Shown here piece after piece: positions 17,784 to 25,852 of a stretch of DNA of 37,787 nucleotides. Each line of letters begins with the position of its first letter. Positions within the stretch are counted from its first letter, which is position 1. The notes below the pieces were generated by a model. That model ran no database searches and was not told the origin of the DNA. It saw only the letters and a program-made list of their open reading frames with translations. The stretch is from Gammaproteobacteria bacterium (GTDB lineage: Bacteria; Pseudomonadota; Gammaproteobacteria; UBA6186; Azoamicaceae). The translations under genes and the position numbers were made by a program. The DNA lies in contig JAGVLG010000059.1 in the NCBI GenBank assembly GCA_020054325.1, forward strand, positions 1 to 37,787, given 5' to 3'.

Positions 17784-19430
17784 TTAATTAGATTTTACTT
17801 GAATATCTGTAATTGTCGCAGCAAAAGTTTCAGTAAACTGCTGTAGAGTAGCATCAGCGCGAATCGCTGCTTCAGCTGCAGAATGCGCCTCTTGCTGTAA
17901 CCTTTGCCCCTGTGCTGCAGGAGTTTCAGATTTAACTACTCCAACATTTATAGTTAATTTTAATGGTCGCTGATAGTATTTTTGCAATGCTTCTTGGATC
18001 CGCTCTGTGTGTTTTGCATTTAAGAGTGGTTTCTGTGCTTCATGTAAGGTTAATACTACGCTACCTTCTTGCACACTTTCTAAATTGCAATTTTCGGCAA
18101 TAAGCTTGCTTAACCCAGTTAAATTTAATTGCGGAATAATCTCAGCCCAGTCTTTAACTGTGATATTCGCAATTGTACTAGTTTGTTGTTTCATAATTGG
18201 TTGCGAAACCATATTTTGAGAAACATTAGTCATGGGATCCATTCCACTAGCAACGCTGTTAATTCCCTGATTAACCGAAGTTGTAACTTGTTGCGCAGCT
18301 GACGCATTAAGCGGTGGCACCACTGCAATTGGTACCTTAGAATCCAATACTGGCTCAAAAGCCAACATGCGCAACACAATCATTTCAAAACCAGTAACTA
18401 AATCTGGTGCGTATGGTAAATCACGAGCACCCATTAAAGTTGCTTGATAATAAATTTGCAAATCTAATGCTGCAACTTGTGTTGCCAGTTCTTGTAACTT
18501 AACAACATCAACACCACTGCGCTCTAAACCTTGTGGCACTATTTTTAATAAGCTTAATTGATGCACATTGCTTTGCAATATTTTTAATACATGGTTAAAA
18601 TCAACATTATTCGCTGCCATGTCGCGCACTAAAGCAATCGCACTACGCGCATCATGTTTTATAATATATTCCAGCAGTTGCCAAGTTTGCTCTGTTACAG
18701 CCGTGCCTAAAATTTGTTGTGCTGCATCTAAAGTAACGCTATTTTCCCCAAACGCAATTACTTGCTCTAATAAACTTAAAGCATCTCGCATACTGCCACT
18801 AGCACATTGTGCAATTGTTTGTAACGCCGCTGTTTCAAAGCTGATCTTTTCTTGCGTTAAAATATTGGCTAATTGTTGCTGAATTTGTTCGATTGTAAAA
18901 TTGCGCAAATGAAATTGTAAACAACGCGAAACTACGGTAATTGGTAGCTTTTGTGGATCAGTAGTCGCTAAAATAAATTTTACATGCGCTGGAGGCTCTT
19001 CCAAAGTTTTAAGTAATGCATTAAAACTATGATTGGATAACATATGTACTTCATCAATGATATAAACTTTGAAGCGCCCTTGTACTGGTGCATAAGGCAC
19101 ATTTTCTAATAATTCGCGAGTATCTTCGACTTTGGTGCGCGAAGCTGCATCAATCTCTATAACATCAACACATGAACCATTGTCGATGCTAATACATAAT
19201 TCGCAACTACCACAAGGTTGTGAGGTAATACCGTTTTTACAATTTAAACATTTGGCTAGAATACGCGCAATAGTAGTCTTACCTACCCCCCGCGTACCGG
19301 TGAATAAATAGGCATGGTGTAACTGATTCTGATCTAAAGCATGTTGCAATGCTAATAACGTGGCTTGCTGTCCTACCACCGCTGCAAAATTGCGGGGACG
19401 CCACTTAAGAGCCAAAACCTTATAACTCAT
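17784..19430 (-). CDS. dnaX: DNA polymerase III subunits gamma/tau
   Basis: 548 residues from the ATG at 19430 (MSYKVLALKWRPRNF, the family's usual N-terminus). DnaX is the clamp-loader ATPase. Walker A GTRGVGKT is at residues 45-52, the zinc cysteines are C64, C73, C76 and C79, Walker B is VYIIDEVHML, and the SRC motif is in VVSRCLQF. Domain III follows, then a Gln/Met-rich linker and a short tau-like C-terminal region. The frame is open to 19493, but that extension would be translated 4.5S RNA sequence and is rejected. Only weak ribosome-binding sequence precedes the start. It lies 27 bases after the 4.5S RNA and may share its promoter. I saw no A-rich slippery site like the E. coli one. 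Confidence 0.96.
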   Translation of the reverse strand: MSYKVLALKWRPRNFAAVVGQQATLLALQHALDQNQLHHAYLFTGTRGVGKTTIARILAKCLNCKNGITSQPCGSCELCISIDNGSCVDVIEIDAASRTKVEDTRELLENVPYAPVQGRFKVYIIDEVHMLSNHSFNALLKTLEEPPAHVKFILATTDPQKLPITVVSRCLQFHLRNFTIEQIQQQLANILTQEKISFETAALQTIAQCASGSMRDALSLLEQVIAFGENSVTLDAAQQILGTAVTEQTWQLLEYIIKHDARSAIALVRDMAANNVDFNHVLKILQSNVHQLSLLKIVPQGLERSGVDVVKLQELATQVAALDLQIYYQATLMGARDLPYAPDLVTGFEMIVLRMLAFEPVLDSKVPIAVVPPLNASAAQQVTTSVNQGINSVASGMDPMTNVSQNMVSQPIMKQQTSTIANITVKDWAEIIPQLNLTGLSKLIAENCNLESVQEGSVVLTLHEAQKPLLNAKHTERIQEALQKYYQRPLKLTINVGVVKSETPAAQGQRLQQEAHSAAEAAIRADATLQQFTETFAATITDIQVKSN

Positions 19431-19457
19431 TTTGTAGTATTCACCCTTAAAAATGGA

Positions 19458-19566
19458 GGCAACCTTACCAGCTACACCGCGGCACATGCTCATCTGTTAC
19501 CGTTGCTCCCTTCCGGGCCTAGCGGGGTTCACAAACTCGCATTGCGCGGGAACCGATAAGGTCACC
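19458..19566 (-). ncRNA. ffs: 4.5S RNA of the signal recognition particle
   Basis: On the minus strand this 109-base segment has the conserved SRP RNA apical part (GGCCCGGAAGGGAGCAACGG, with the GGAAG-type tetraloop) and the 3' part GTAGCTGGTAAGG typical of gammaproteobacterial 4.5S RNA. The ends close the hairpin: GGTGACCTTATC pairs with GGTAAGGTTGCC over 12 positions, including G-U pairs. It binds Ffh to target membrane proteins. A promoter lies just upstream and dnaX follows. The 5' end is about 11 bases after the predicted -10 box, so 5' processing, as by RNase P in E. coli, is likely. Confidence 0.95.
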
Positions 19567-19576
19567 ATGAAGGCAT

Positions 19577-19605
19577 AGTCTACACTGTTGCCTTAAGAGC
19601 AGCAA
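19577..19605 (-). promoter_or_regulatory. Sigma70-type promoter of ffs
   Basis: On the minus strand TTGCTG (19600-19605) and TAGACT (19577-19582) are separated by exactly 17 bases, and the -10 box ends ten bases before the mature 4.5S RNA. It probably also drives dnaX, ybaB and recR, since no other promoter is evident between ffs and dnaX. Confidence 0.65.
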
Positions 19606-19654
19606 CTAAGTTATGCTGCTAGCAGCAATAGATGTGCTAGTCAAAGCACTTTAG

Positions 19655-19683
19655 TTGACAATAAGACAGAAATTTACTACAAT
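19655..19683 (+). promoter_or_regulatory. Strong sigma70-type promoter of the gene at 19739
   Basis: TTGACA (19655-19660), a 17-base spacer and TACAAT (19678-19683) make a near-consensus promoter. An optimal ribosome site AAGGAGG at 19725-19731 follows, eight bases before the ATG. Together they suggest that the downstream unknown gene is strongly expressed. The promoter is divergent from that of ffs, about 50 bases away. Confidence 0.75.
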
Positions 19684-19738
19684 TATACTCTAAGTCATCA
19701 GATTTAGATTAGACATTTATTCTCAAGGAGGAGATGTT

Positions 19739-21283
19739 ATGCCTGCTAATCAAGACAAACCTACTCATGTAGATCCTTTCATAGCACAATTCCCAGTTTC
19801 AGAAGCTCCCTTACGTAATGTGATATTAGCACGTGCTGGTTTGAAACAACCGTTTCTTTTCAAAATACCAGGCAAGGAAGTAAAACAAGATGTGGTAAAA
19901 CTTTTACGCATGCTACAAGATTATGAAAACGACCCATCTGCTGACAAAATTGCTGCGCTTAATAAACAAATTGAAAAATTAGATTTAGGAGTAATACGCC
20001 CAAATGAAGAGCAAGATACAGTACTAATTTTTTACCCTAAGAGAGAAAGAGGGCAAGCCTTTGAGGTAGGTGCTGTGTATGGTAGACGTTTTGGTAAAGT
20101 GAAGGTTAATGGGGATCCAAGTACTGGAACCGTTAATAACTTTTGTCATATTGAAGAGCATGTCGGACAGGATGGTACTACCGACGTAGGTATAGTGGAG
20201 TTTATGGAAGGACAAGGCAAATTCTTTTTACTTAACGCTTCCAGCCCACACGTTAAACCAAATCCTGGCAAAGGTAGAATTAAGTATTTTTCCGATCCAG
20301 CCCACTCTAACACTACAATTTTTGAGCCGTTTCTCGAAGAATTATTGCAGAACCAACATCCAGATATGCCAGTAGTCATCACCCATGGCATGTCTAGCGA
20401 AAAGCCAAATTTCCAATTATTAATGGGTAACTGCTTTAACGGTAAATTCTTCCGTAATGGTCGCAATTCTTTTGCGAACTTACTTGCTATTGCTTTAGCA
20501 CAACAAGACATTGGAAAATCTGGGGTTGCAGTATCTTCAACTATTCCCGGCTTCATCGTACGCGATGGCAAAAAAATATCTATGAGTCCCAAGCCAAATG
20601 GTACCCCAGGTGCATTAAAACAACCAAGATCGGTTATTAATACTAATGTTAGTGGCCATATAGGTAATTTTGCGCAAAACTCTTTAATAAATCGTGGTAG
20701 ACAAACAGATCGCACGATTCATCTTGAATGTGGGGTTAGGGTTAGAGCAGTCGAAAAAAATCCTAATCGCCCTAACATATATCGAACGAAATTTAGTGCG
20801 GCATTACAAAATGCTATTCACTGGTATGGTCTATATGATCCAGCAATCCATGATCCATGGGCTTTAGAGCAACGTTTTCCGGAAGTATACAATGACATGT
20901 CGAAGTATGGCGAGTTATTCAAACCTGAATTTATGGCAGAGTATAGGAAAAGGCCTGAATACGCTACCGCTAGCGCACAAATGGAGCAATTGTATGCCGA
21001 TGCAGCAGAAAGTCTGGGACGCGATGCTAGCCTAGCCAGAATAGTTGCAGCAGATAATGAAGATCCAGATCCAGAAGATTCTGATGATGAAGAAGATTTT
21101 GATTTAGGTCTCGAGGATCCCGTAGAAGATGATACACCACCATCAGTCGAAGATCTTGAAGCGGAAGATGAGGCACTGCCAGAGCCGATTTTGTTTAGAC
21201 CAAAGCGCTCTGGATCAAAACATAATCATGATCACAAAGCTGCCCCAACTCGGGCTCGTTCTAGAGCTAGACCCGGTGCTTAA
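19739..21283 (+). CDS. Unknown protein with a possible caspase-like His/Cys pair and acidic tail
   Basis: 514 residues, not recognised. No signal peptide or membrane helix. The middle contains hydrophobic strands ending in MPVVITHG (His216) and FQLLMGNCFNG (Cys232). The His-Gly and then Asn-Cys ends of successive strands resemble the catalytic layout of clan CD (caspase/clostripain-like) peptidases. This is a fold guess only. Residues 440-480 are strongly acidic (DPDPEDSDDEEDFD) and the last 30 residues are basic and His/Arg-rich (SGSKHNHDHK, RARSRARPGA). A near-consensus promoter and strong Shine-Dalgarno precede it. It stands alone between ffs and a convergent ATPase gene. A secreted effector role is possible. 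Confidence 0.75.
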   Translation: MPANQDKPTHVDPFIAQFPVSEAPLRNVILARAGLKQPFLFKIPGKEVKQDVVKLLRMLQDYENDPSADKIAALNKQIEKLDLGVIRPNEEQDTVLIFYPKRERGQAFEVGAVYGRRFGKVKVNGDPSTGTVNNFCHIEEHVGQDGTTDVGIVEFMEGQGKFFLLNASSPHVKPNPGKGRIKYFSDPAHSNTTIFEPFLEELLQNQHPDMPVVITHGMSSEKPNFQLLMGNCFNGKFFRNGRNSFANLLAIALAQQDIGKSGVAVSSTIPGFIVRDGKKISMSPKPNGTPGALKQPRSVINTNVSGHIGNFAQNSLINRGRQTDRTIHLECGVRVRAVEKNPNRPNIYRTKFSAALQNAIHWYGLYDPAIHDPWALEQRFPEVYNDMSKYGELFKPEFMAEYRKRPEYATASAQMEQLYADAAESLGRDASLARIVAADNEDPDPEDSDDEEDFDLGLEDPVEDDTPPSVEDLEAEDEALPEPILFRPKRSGSKHNHDHKAAPTRARSRARPGA

Positions 21284-21292
21284 TTGTCTAAA

Positions 21293-21397
21293 CCATTTGG
21301 ATTTAGGCTAGGCACAGCTTGAATCGAGCAGCAGAAGTGTATACCTAATACATGACTGCTGCGAGTGAAAGCTGTAACAACGCCTAAATTCGAATGG
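21293..21397. repeat. 105-nt nested palindrome between convergent genes
   Basis: The outer arms CCATTTGGATTTAGGC (21293-21308) and GCCTAAATTCGAATGG (21382-21397) pair over 16 positions including two G-U. Inside, ACAGCTT (21314-21320) pairs with AAGCTGT (21369-21375), GCAGCAG (21328-21334) with CTGCTGC (21356-21362), and GTGTAT (21337-21342) with ATACAT (21348-21353) around a five-base loop. It lies nine bases after the stop at 21283 and six bases from the stop at 21404. It may act as a two-way terminator, though no T-tract follows, or be a mobile palindromic repeat. Confidence 0.8.
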
Positions 21398-21403
21398 CGA
21401 CGA

Positions 21404-22708
21404 CTATAAAAATCTTGCAAATTGGCTGCATAAATATAACGGCAAATTACAAACTTTACCATCAAGTTTCAGATTCAAGGACGAAACGCGTAACAAAAGC
21501 TCTGGGTTATACTTCGTTGCGTATATCTGCAAACTTTTTTTACGTTTCGAGGTGCCAGATTTAACCCCTAATGGATAAATATTACCGCCAAACTCAACAA
21601 TGAAATCAACTTCCGCAGTTGCTGCGCTAGTCCAGTAATATAGCGAGTGGCGCTGTTTGCTTAAAGACTGCGCAACGTAATTTTCCGTAATTGCACCGTT
21701 AAATTCATTCAAAAATAGTTGCTGATCAATTGCAACTAATTTTAATGGAATTTGACACATTGCCGCTAGCAATCCCACATCTAACATGAAGACTTTAAAG
21801 GCATTAGTATCTCCAAATGCAGGAAACGGCAACTGTGGTGTTGTTAAATTATATGATTTTAAAATTAACCCGGCTTCTAATAGCCATTGCAATGCTAACT
21901 CATAGTCACGGCCCCTAGCCCCTTCACGAACAACATTAAAAACAAATTTACTATTTTCTTTCGCCAATTGTCTGGGAATCGATTGCCATACTTGCGAAAT
22001 TCTCATAATTTCTGCTTTTGGTGCATGCTTGGCAAAATCTAGATCATAGGCACGTAATATTTCATATTGTATTTTTCTTACTTCATTAAGATCATTAGTT
22101 TCAATAAATTTTAGAACCGCCTCTGGCATGCCGCCTACCATCATATACCTTCGCAGTAAATTTAATAATTCTTGATGCAGCGGCTCAGGTATCGGATCAG
22201 CATTGTTCAAATCTTCAAGATAAGTACGTAGTTTTTCTTTACCAAGCGCATTTAAGAACTCCATAAAGGATAAAGGAAATAAATCTAAAAAATTAACCTT
22301 ACCTACAGGAAAACCAGCTTTGTTAATTAATTTAACCCCTAATAAGGAGCCCGCTGCTGCAATATGGTACTCTGGAGCTTGCTCTTGAAAATATTTTAAA
22401 CTATTCAATGCACGAGGACATTCCTGCACTTCATCAAAAATTATTAAAGTCTGCTCTGGTTTAATTTGGAGATCAAGGTACAAACTTAAGTTATCAAGAA
22501 TTTTTATAGGATCTAAGGTATGCTCAAAAAATTGCGCCAATAGATTATCCTGCTCAAAATTAAGATAAACGCAGTGTTTAAACTCAGTTGCGCCAAATTC
22601 GCGCAACAAATACGTTTTACCTACTTGGCGTGCCCCCTGTAATACCAGAGGTTTACGCGAAGCTGAGTTTTTCCATTTTAGTAGGTCAGTAAATAGGTCT
22701 CTTTGCAT
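21404..22708 (-). CDS. AAA_14/DUF4143 family ATPase
   Basis: 434 residues. Walker A GARQVGKT at residues 25-32, Walker B LIIFDEVQECPRAL with Asp92-Glu93, then YHIAAAGSLLGV as sensor strand and NFLDLFPLSFMEFL. The C-terminal DUF4143 domain contains FMLDVGLLAAM and a nuclease-like YYWTSAATAEVDFIVE plus YPLGVKSGT. It is of the same broad family as 4004-5329 but belongs to a different branch (GARQVGKT against GVRRCGKS). The role is unsettled; these ATPases often occur as scattered single genes. It is convergent with the unknown gene at 19739-21283 and follows the polysaccharide operon, separated from it by a long hairpin. Confidence 0.88.
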   Translation of the reverse strand: MQRDLFTDLLKWKNSASRKPLVLQGARQVGKTYLLREFGATEFKHCVYLNFEQDNLLAQFFEHTLDPIKILDNLSLYLDLQIKPEQTLIIFDEVQECPRALNSLKYFQEQAPEYHIAAAGSLLGVKLINKAGFPVGKVNFLDLFPLSFMEFLNALGKEKLRTYLEDLNNADPIPEPLHQELLNLLRRYMMVGGMPEAVLKFIETNDLNEVRKIQYEILRAYDLDFAKHAPKAEIMRISQVWQSIPRQLAKENSKFVFNVVREGARGRDYELALQWLLEAGLILKSYNLTTPQLPFPAFGDTNAFKVFMLDVGLLAAMCQIPLKLVAIDQQLFLNEFNGAITENYVAQSLSKQRHSLYYWTSAATAEVDFIVEFGGNIYPLGVKSGTSKRKKSLQIYATKYNPELLLRVSSLNLKLDGKVCNLPLYLCSQFARFL

Positions 22709-22772
22709 GCTAGAAAGTATAATGGGTTAAAAACCTAAAATCAATGTTACGTTAAGAAAAAGTGATTTATTA

Positions 22773-22828
22773 CACATATTACCTTGGTAAAACGTGTATT
22801 ATGGCACCTTTTATCAAGGTAATATGTG
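22773..22828. terminator. Long hairpin at the end of the polysaccharide operon
   Basis: CACATATTACCTTG (22773-22786) and CAAGGTAATATGTG (22815-22828) are perfect inverted repeats. Pairing continues inward through a G-T, TAAAA with TTTTA, and GTGT with GCAC after one mismatch, leaving a six-base loop. In all about 24 pairs form. It begins 35 bases after the stop of the last operon gene, which suits a terminator of the minus-strand operon. TAATAAATCACTTTTTC follows, so the T-run is displaced. A repeat element is the alternative. Confidence 0.6.
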
Positions 22829-22863
22829 CAGCAGCACACTTTTTATTGAGATCATTCATGATC

Positions 22864-24090
22864 TTAACAGCAAGCTTTATCCTTCTTGGCAACTAAACAA
22901 CCCGCCAAGATACCACTGTAAGTAACCACAAAAAACATGCTTGCGTAATCAAGTAACCAGGAGTTAACAAAGCACCCCATAGCAATAGCAGTGATTAAAC
23001 CAACCCCAATCTTAGCATCTAGCTCGCGCGATACCCAAAAGCAACGTAGCATAGTAAAAAACATATACAACATTGCTAATACCCCCCAAAATCCAGTTTC
23101 CACATTAGTTAATAAATATTGATTATGCGGGTTTACAGGGTAAACATTTTTGGCGGCCTCTGGAGTAATTTGCTGTTTATACGCATTGGCAAAGCCACCA
23201 GCACCCCAGCCAAACAATGGGCGCGCTTCGATTAGTTTTAATGAATTTTTAGCGAAGGTTAGTCGCGCTCCCATAGAAGAAGTATCGATAGCACTTTGTT
23301 GATCTACTATAAATTCTTTAATTTCATGCGCTGCTTCAGTTTGACGATTCGAAAAACTGCTTGGGTTTAACAAACTCGCAGCAAATATTGCAGCAACCCC
23401 AAGCGTAGTTATTGCCTGCCATAACAACGCTTTACCAAAATTTTTATACATAAATAAGAAATACAAAGCAAAGAATACTACCTGCCCAGTACGTCCAATA
23501 CATATAAAAAATTGATAGTACACAAACAAAAATAATAACGGCACAGTTATAATACGGAATTTCTTGAATACCACAATGTAATTTAAAGTAATATAGCTCG
23601 CAAATGCTATAAACAAACTCGTAAAAATATTATCTTTAAAAAAAGGTACCACTAAATCCCAAGACATCAATACCGATGTTAACATAGCACATAAAAAACT
23701 TATTAACGCCACTAAACGCCAACGCGAATTGGTAAATAACGGTATTAATAATGGAATATAAAGTAGGCGAGTAACTTTACGCCATGCGGATAAAATGTCA
23801 GGTAAGCTTCCTACAGAATAAACTGCAGTTAGCATGTAGTATGCCACATACACACATGCTGCAATCGCTATTGGATGTTTAAAACCGGTTTCAAATTTAG
23901 CGCGATCCATACTCATTAATGCCAAAATTAGAAAAACAATTGAAAAAATTGTGGTTCCTGTGTTTGTTAGCGGTACACAAAATGCCAGAGCCACTGCTGC
24001 ACAGCGCGCGGCAGGTTCTAAACAAGTTTTAAATGTAGTTTTGGAGTCATTTATAAGTGCAGAATTAGCTGCTATATATGTTTCTGTCAT
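22864..24090 (-). CDS. O-antigen ligase/polymerase-like membrane protein (Wzy/WaaL type)
   Basis: 408 residues with about ten hydrophobic helices, so an inner-membrane protein. The periplasmic loop motif RPLFGWGAGGF and NPHNQYLLTNVETGFWG near residue 320 are diagnostic of the Wzy_C/O-antigen ligase family, in which the conserved His acts in glycan transfer from undecaprenyl pyrophosphate. Whether it ligates glycan to lipid A core or polymerises repeats cannot be told from sequence. It overlaps the upstream DegT gene by four bases (ATGA), so it is translationally coupled. It is the last gene of the operon and is followed by a long hairpin. Confidence 0.85.
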   Translation of the reverse strand: MTETYIAANSALINDSKTTFKTCLEPAARCAAVALAFCVPLTNTGTTIFSIVFLILALMSMDRAKFETGFKHPIAIAACVYVAYYMLTAVYSVGSLPDILSAWRKVTRLLYIPLLIPLFTNSRWRLVALISFLCAMLTSVLMSWDLVVPFFKDNIFTSLFIAFASYITLNYIVVFKKFRIITVPLLFLFVYYQFFICIGRTGQVVFFALYFLFMYKNFGKALLWQAITTLGVAAIFAASLLNPSSFSNRQTEAAHEIKEFIVDQQSAIDTSSMGARLTFAKNSLKLIEARPLFGWGAGGFANAYKQQITPEAAKNVYPVNPHNQYLLTNVETGFWGVLAMLYMFFTMLRCFWVSRELDAKIGVGLITAIAMGCFVNSWLLDYASMFFVVTYSGILAGCLVAKKDKACC

Positions 24091-25268
24091 GCTGTGGCAT
24101 TTCCCATAACTTGTTGAATAATGTTTAACATTGCATGCATATGCGATTCATCCATCGTTGGATGCACCGGTAGCATCAATGTCGTAGAGCTTAACCGTTG
24201 CGCGTTTGGTAAAGCTTGCTTTGGACCTAAACCAAGTCGCTTAAACGCTTGTTCGCGATAAATTTCTGAGCAAGAACCTTCCCGACATGGCACTCCTTGT
24301 TCATTTAATGCTTGCATTATTTTATCTCTGTTCCAACCATTAGTTAATTTAGTAGTTTCTACGCAAAAATAAAATTTATAATACGCGTGTACAAAATCTG
24401 AACTTGGCTCAAAAACATTTATACCGGTTATTTTAGCTAGTCCAGCCAGTAACACGGTTGCATTGCTGCGCCGTTGCTTTAACCATTGGGGTAATTTACG
24501 CAGTTGCTGTATACCAATAGCGGCTTGCATCTCGGTCATACGATAATTACTACCAAAGCTATTGTGCAACCACTTGAAGCCGATATGGTTTGGATCTGGC
24601 TTAGCATGTACGCCATCATAGTCCTTACCATGGTCTTTATATTCCCAGGCACGTTTCCAAATATCTTTGTTATTGGTAACTAGCATGCCACCTTCACCAC
24701 CAGTAGTGATAATTTTATCCTGACAAAATGAAAATAGAGCCACATCGGCTAGGTTTCCTACCATTTTGCCTTTGTATTGCGCACCATGTGCTTGAGCACA
24801 ATCCTCTAAAACTAACAAATCATTTTTTTGGGCTAAAGCTAAAATCGGATCCATATCACAAGCTAAACCACCAAAATGCACCACAATAATTGCTTTAGTT
24901 TTGCTTGTAATACACGGGGCAATAGTTGCTGCAGAAATATTATGTGAATCCAACTCAATATCGGCCACTATTGGTATCGCACCACACGCAACCACACAAC
25001 TCGCAGTTGCTATGAAGGTTTTAGATGGCACAATTACTTCATCACCTGGTTGTATCCCAATTGCTTTTAAAGCTAGCTCCAACGCTAAAGTACCATTAGC
25101 CAATGAAATTGCGTATTCCACCCCGACATAATGCGCAAAATCAGTTTCAAATTGCCGACAAACATTACCAGTCCAATAGTTAATTTTACCAGACTGTAAA
25201 ACCGCAGTTACTGCGGCAATTTCATCGGCAGCTATGTGCGGCCATGATGGTAATTCTAATTTTTGCAT
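24087..25268 (-). CDS. DegT/DnrJ/EryC1/StrS-type sugar aminotransferase
   Basis: 393 residues. PLP-dependent enzyme that aminates a keto nucleotide-sugar for surface glycans. The PLP-binding Asp is in EDCAQAHGA (Asp157), and the Schiff-base lysine is Lys185 in SFCQDKIITTGGEGG. The N-terminal WPHIAADEIAAV and SLANGTLALELAL are typical of the family. The amino-sugar precursor would come from a 4-keto intermediate; no dehydratase gene is present in the window. The stop of the upstream sugar transferase overlaps the start by one base (TAATG). The exact sugar cannot be told. Confidence 0.92.
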   Translation of the reverse strand: MQKLELPSWPHIAADEIAAVTAVLQSGKINYWTGNVCRQFETDFAHYVGVEYAISLANGTLALELALKAIGIQPGDEVIVPSKTFIATASCVVACGAIPIVADIELDSHNISAATIAPCITSKTKAIIVVHFGGLACDMDPILALAQKNDLLVLEDCAQAHGAQYKGKMVGNLADVALFSFCQDKIITTGGEGGMLVTNNKDIWKRAWEYKDHGKDYDGVHAKPDPNHIGFKWLHNSFGSNYRMTEMQAAIGIQQLRKLPQWLKQRRSNATVLLAGLAKITGINVFEPSSDFVHAYYKFYFCVETTKLTNGWNRDKIMQALNEQGVPCREGSCSEIYREQAFKRLGLGPKQALPNAQRLSSTTLMLPVHPTMDESHMHAMLNIIQQVMGNATA

Positions 25269-25852
25269 TACTGTGTTCCCGTAGTTGTGCCAGTAAATTT
25301 TGGCATTATAATTTGATCTTTAGCACGAATATCCCGAGCCCGGACTACTTTAAATAAAGTTAGCAATAAAATTTTTAAATCCAGCAGAAAACTGCGATGA
25401 TCAACATACCATACATCAAGTATGAATTTTTCTTCCCAGCTGATTGCATTGCGACCATTAACTTGCGCCCAACCAGTTATACCAGGTTTAACTAAATGGC
25501 GCCGTGCTTGTTCCGGGGTATACAACGGCAAGTACTCCATCAATAACGGACGCGGTCCAACTAATGCCAAGTCACCTTTTATAACATTAAATAATTGTGG
25601 CAATTCATCTAAACTCAGCTTGCGCAATATTAAACCTAATCTTGTCAAACGTCTTAGATCAGAAGCTACACCAAGCTGCATAGTACGAAATTTATATAAT
25701 CTGAAAGGCTGTGAATTTAAACCCGGCCGCTGCTGGATGAATAAAATTGGGCGTCCCATAAAAACTAATATTATTAATGCTACTAGCAATATGATGGGCA
25801 TAAGCAATATTAACAATATACTTGCTAGCATAAATTCTAACCATCTAGGCAT
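25268..25852 (-). CDS. Undecaprenyl-phosphate sugar-1-phosphate transferase (PglC type)
   Basis: 194 residues, a small monotopic phosphoglycosyl transferase. Residues 5-32 form the membrane-embedded hydrophobic helix. The catalytic part has FRLYKFRTM, LRKLSLDELPQLFNVIKGDLALVGPRPLL (with the Asp-Glu pair) and PGITGWAQVNGR, the standard signatures. It transfers a sugar phosphate onto undecaprenyl phosphate at the inner-membrane face and so starts glycan assembly. It lacks the extra N-terminal helices of WbaP/WcaJ. Its start overlaps the stop of the GT4 gene by eight bases. Confidence 0.93.
   Translation of the reverse strand: MPRWLEFMLASILLILLMPIILLVALIILVFMGRPILFIQQRPGLNSQPFRLYKFRTMQLGVASDLRRLTRLGLILRKLSLDELPQLFNVIKGDLALVGPRPLLMEYLPLYTPEQARRHLVKPGITGWAQVNGRNAISWEEKFILDVWYVDHRSFLLDLKILLLTLFKVVRARDIRAKDQIIMPKFTGTTTGTQ

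Noticed and set aside
19431-19493. Upstream extension of dnaX
   Set aside because: It would translate part of the 4.5S RNA gene; the family N-terminus begins at 19430.
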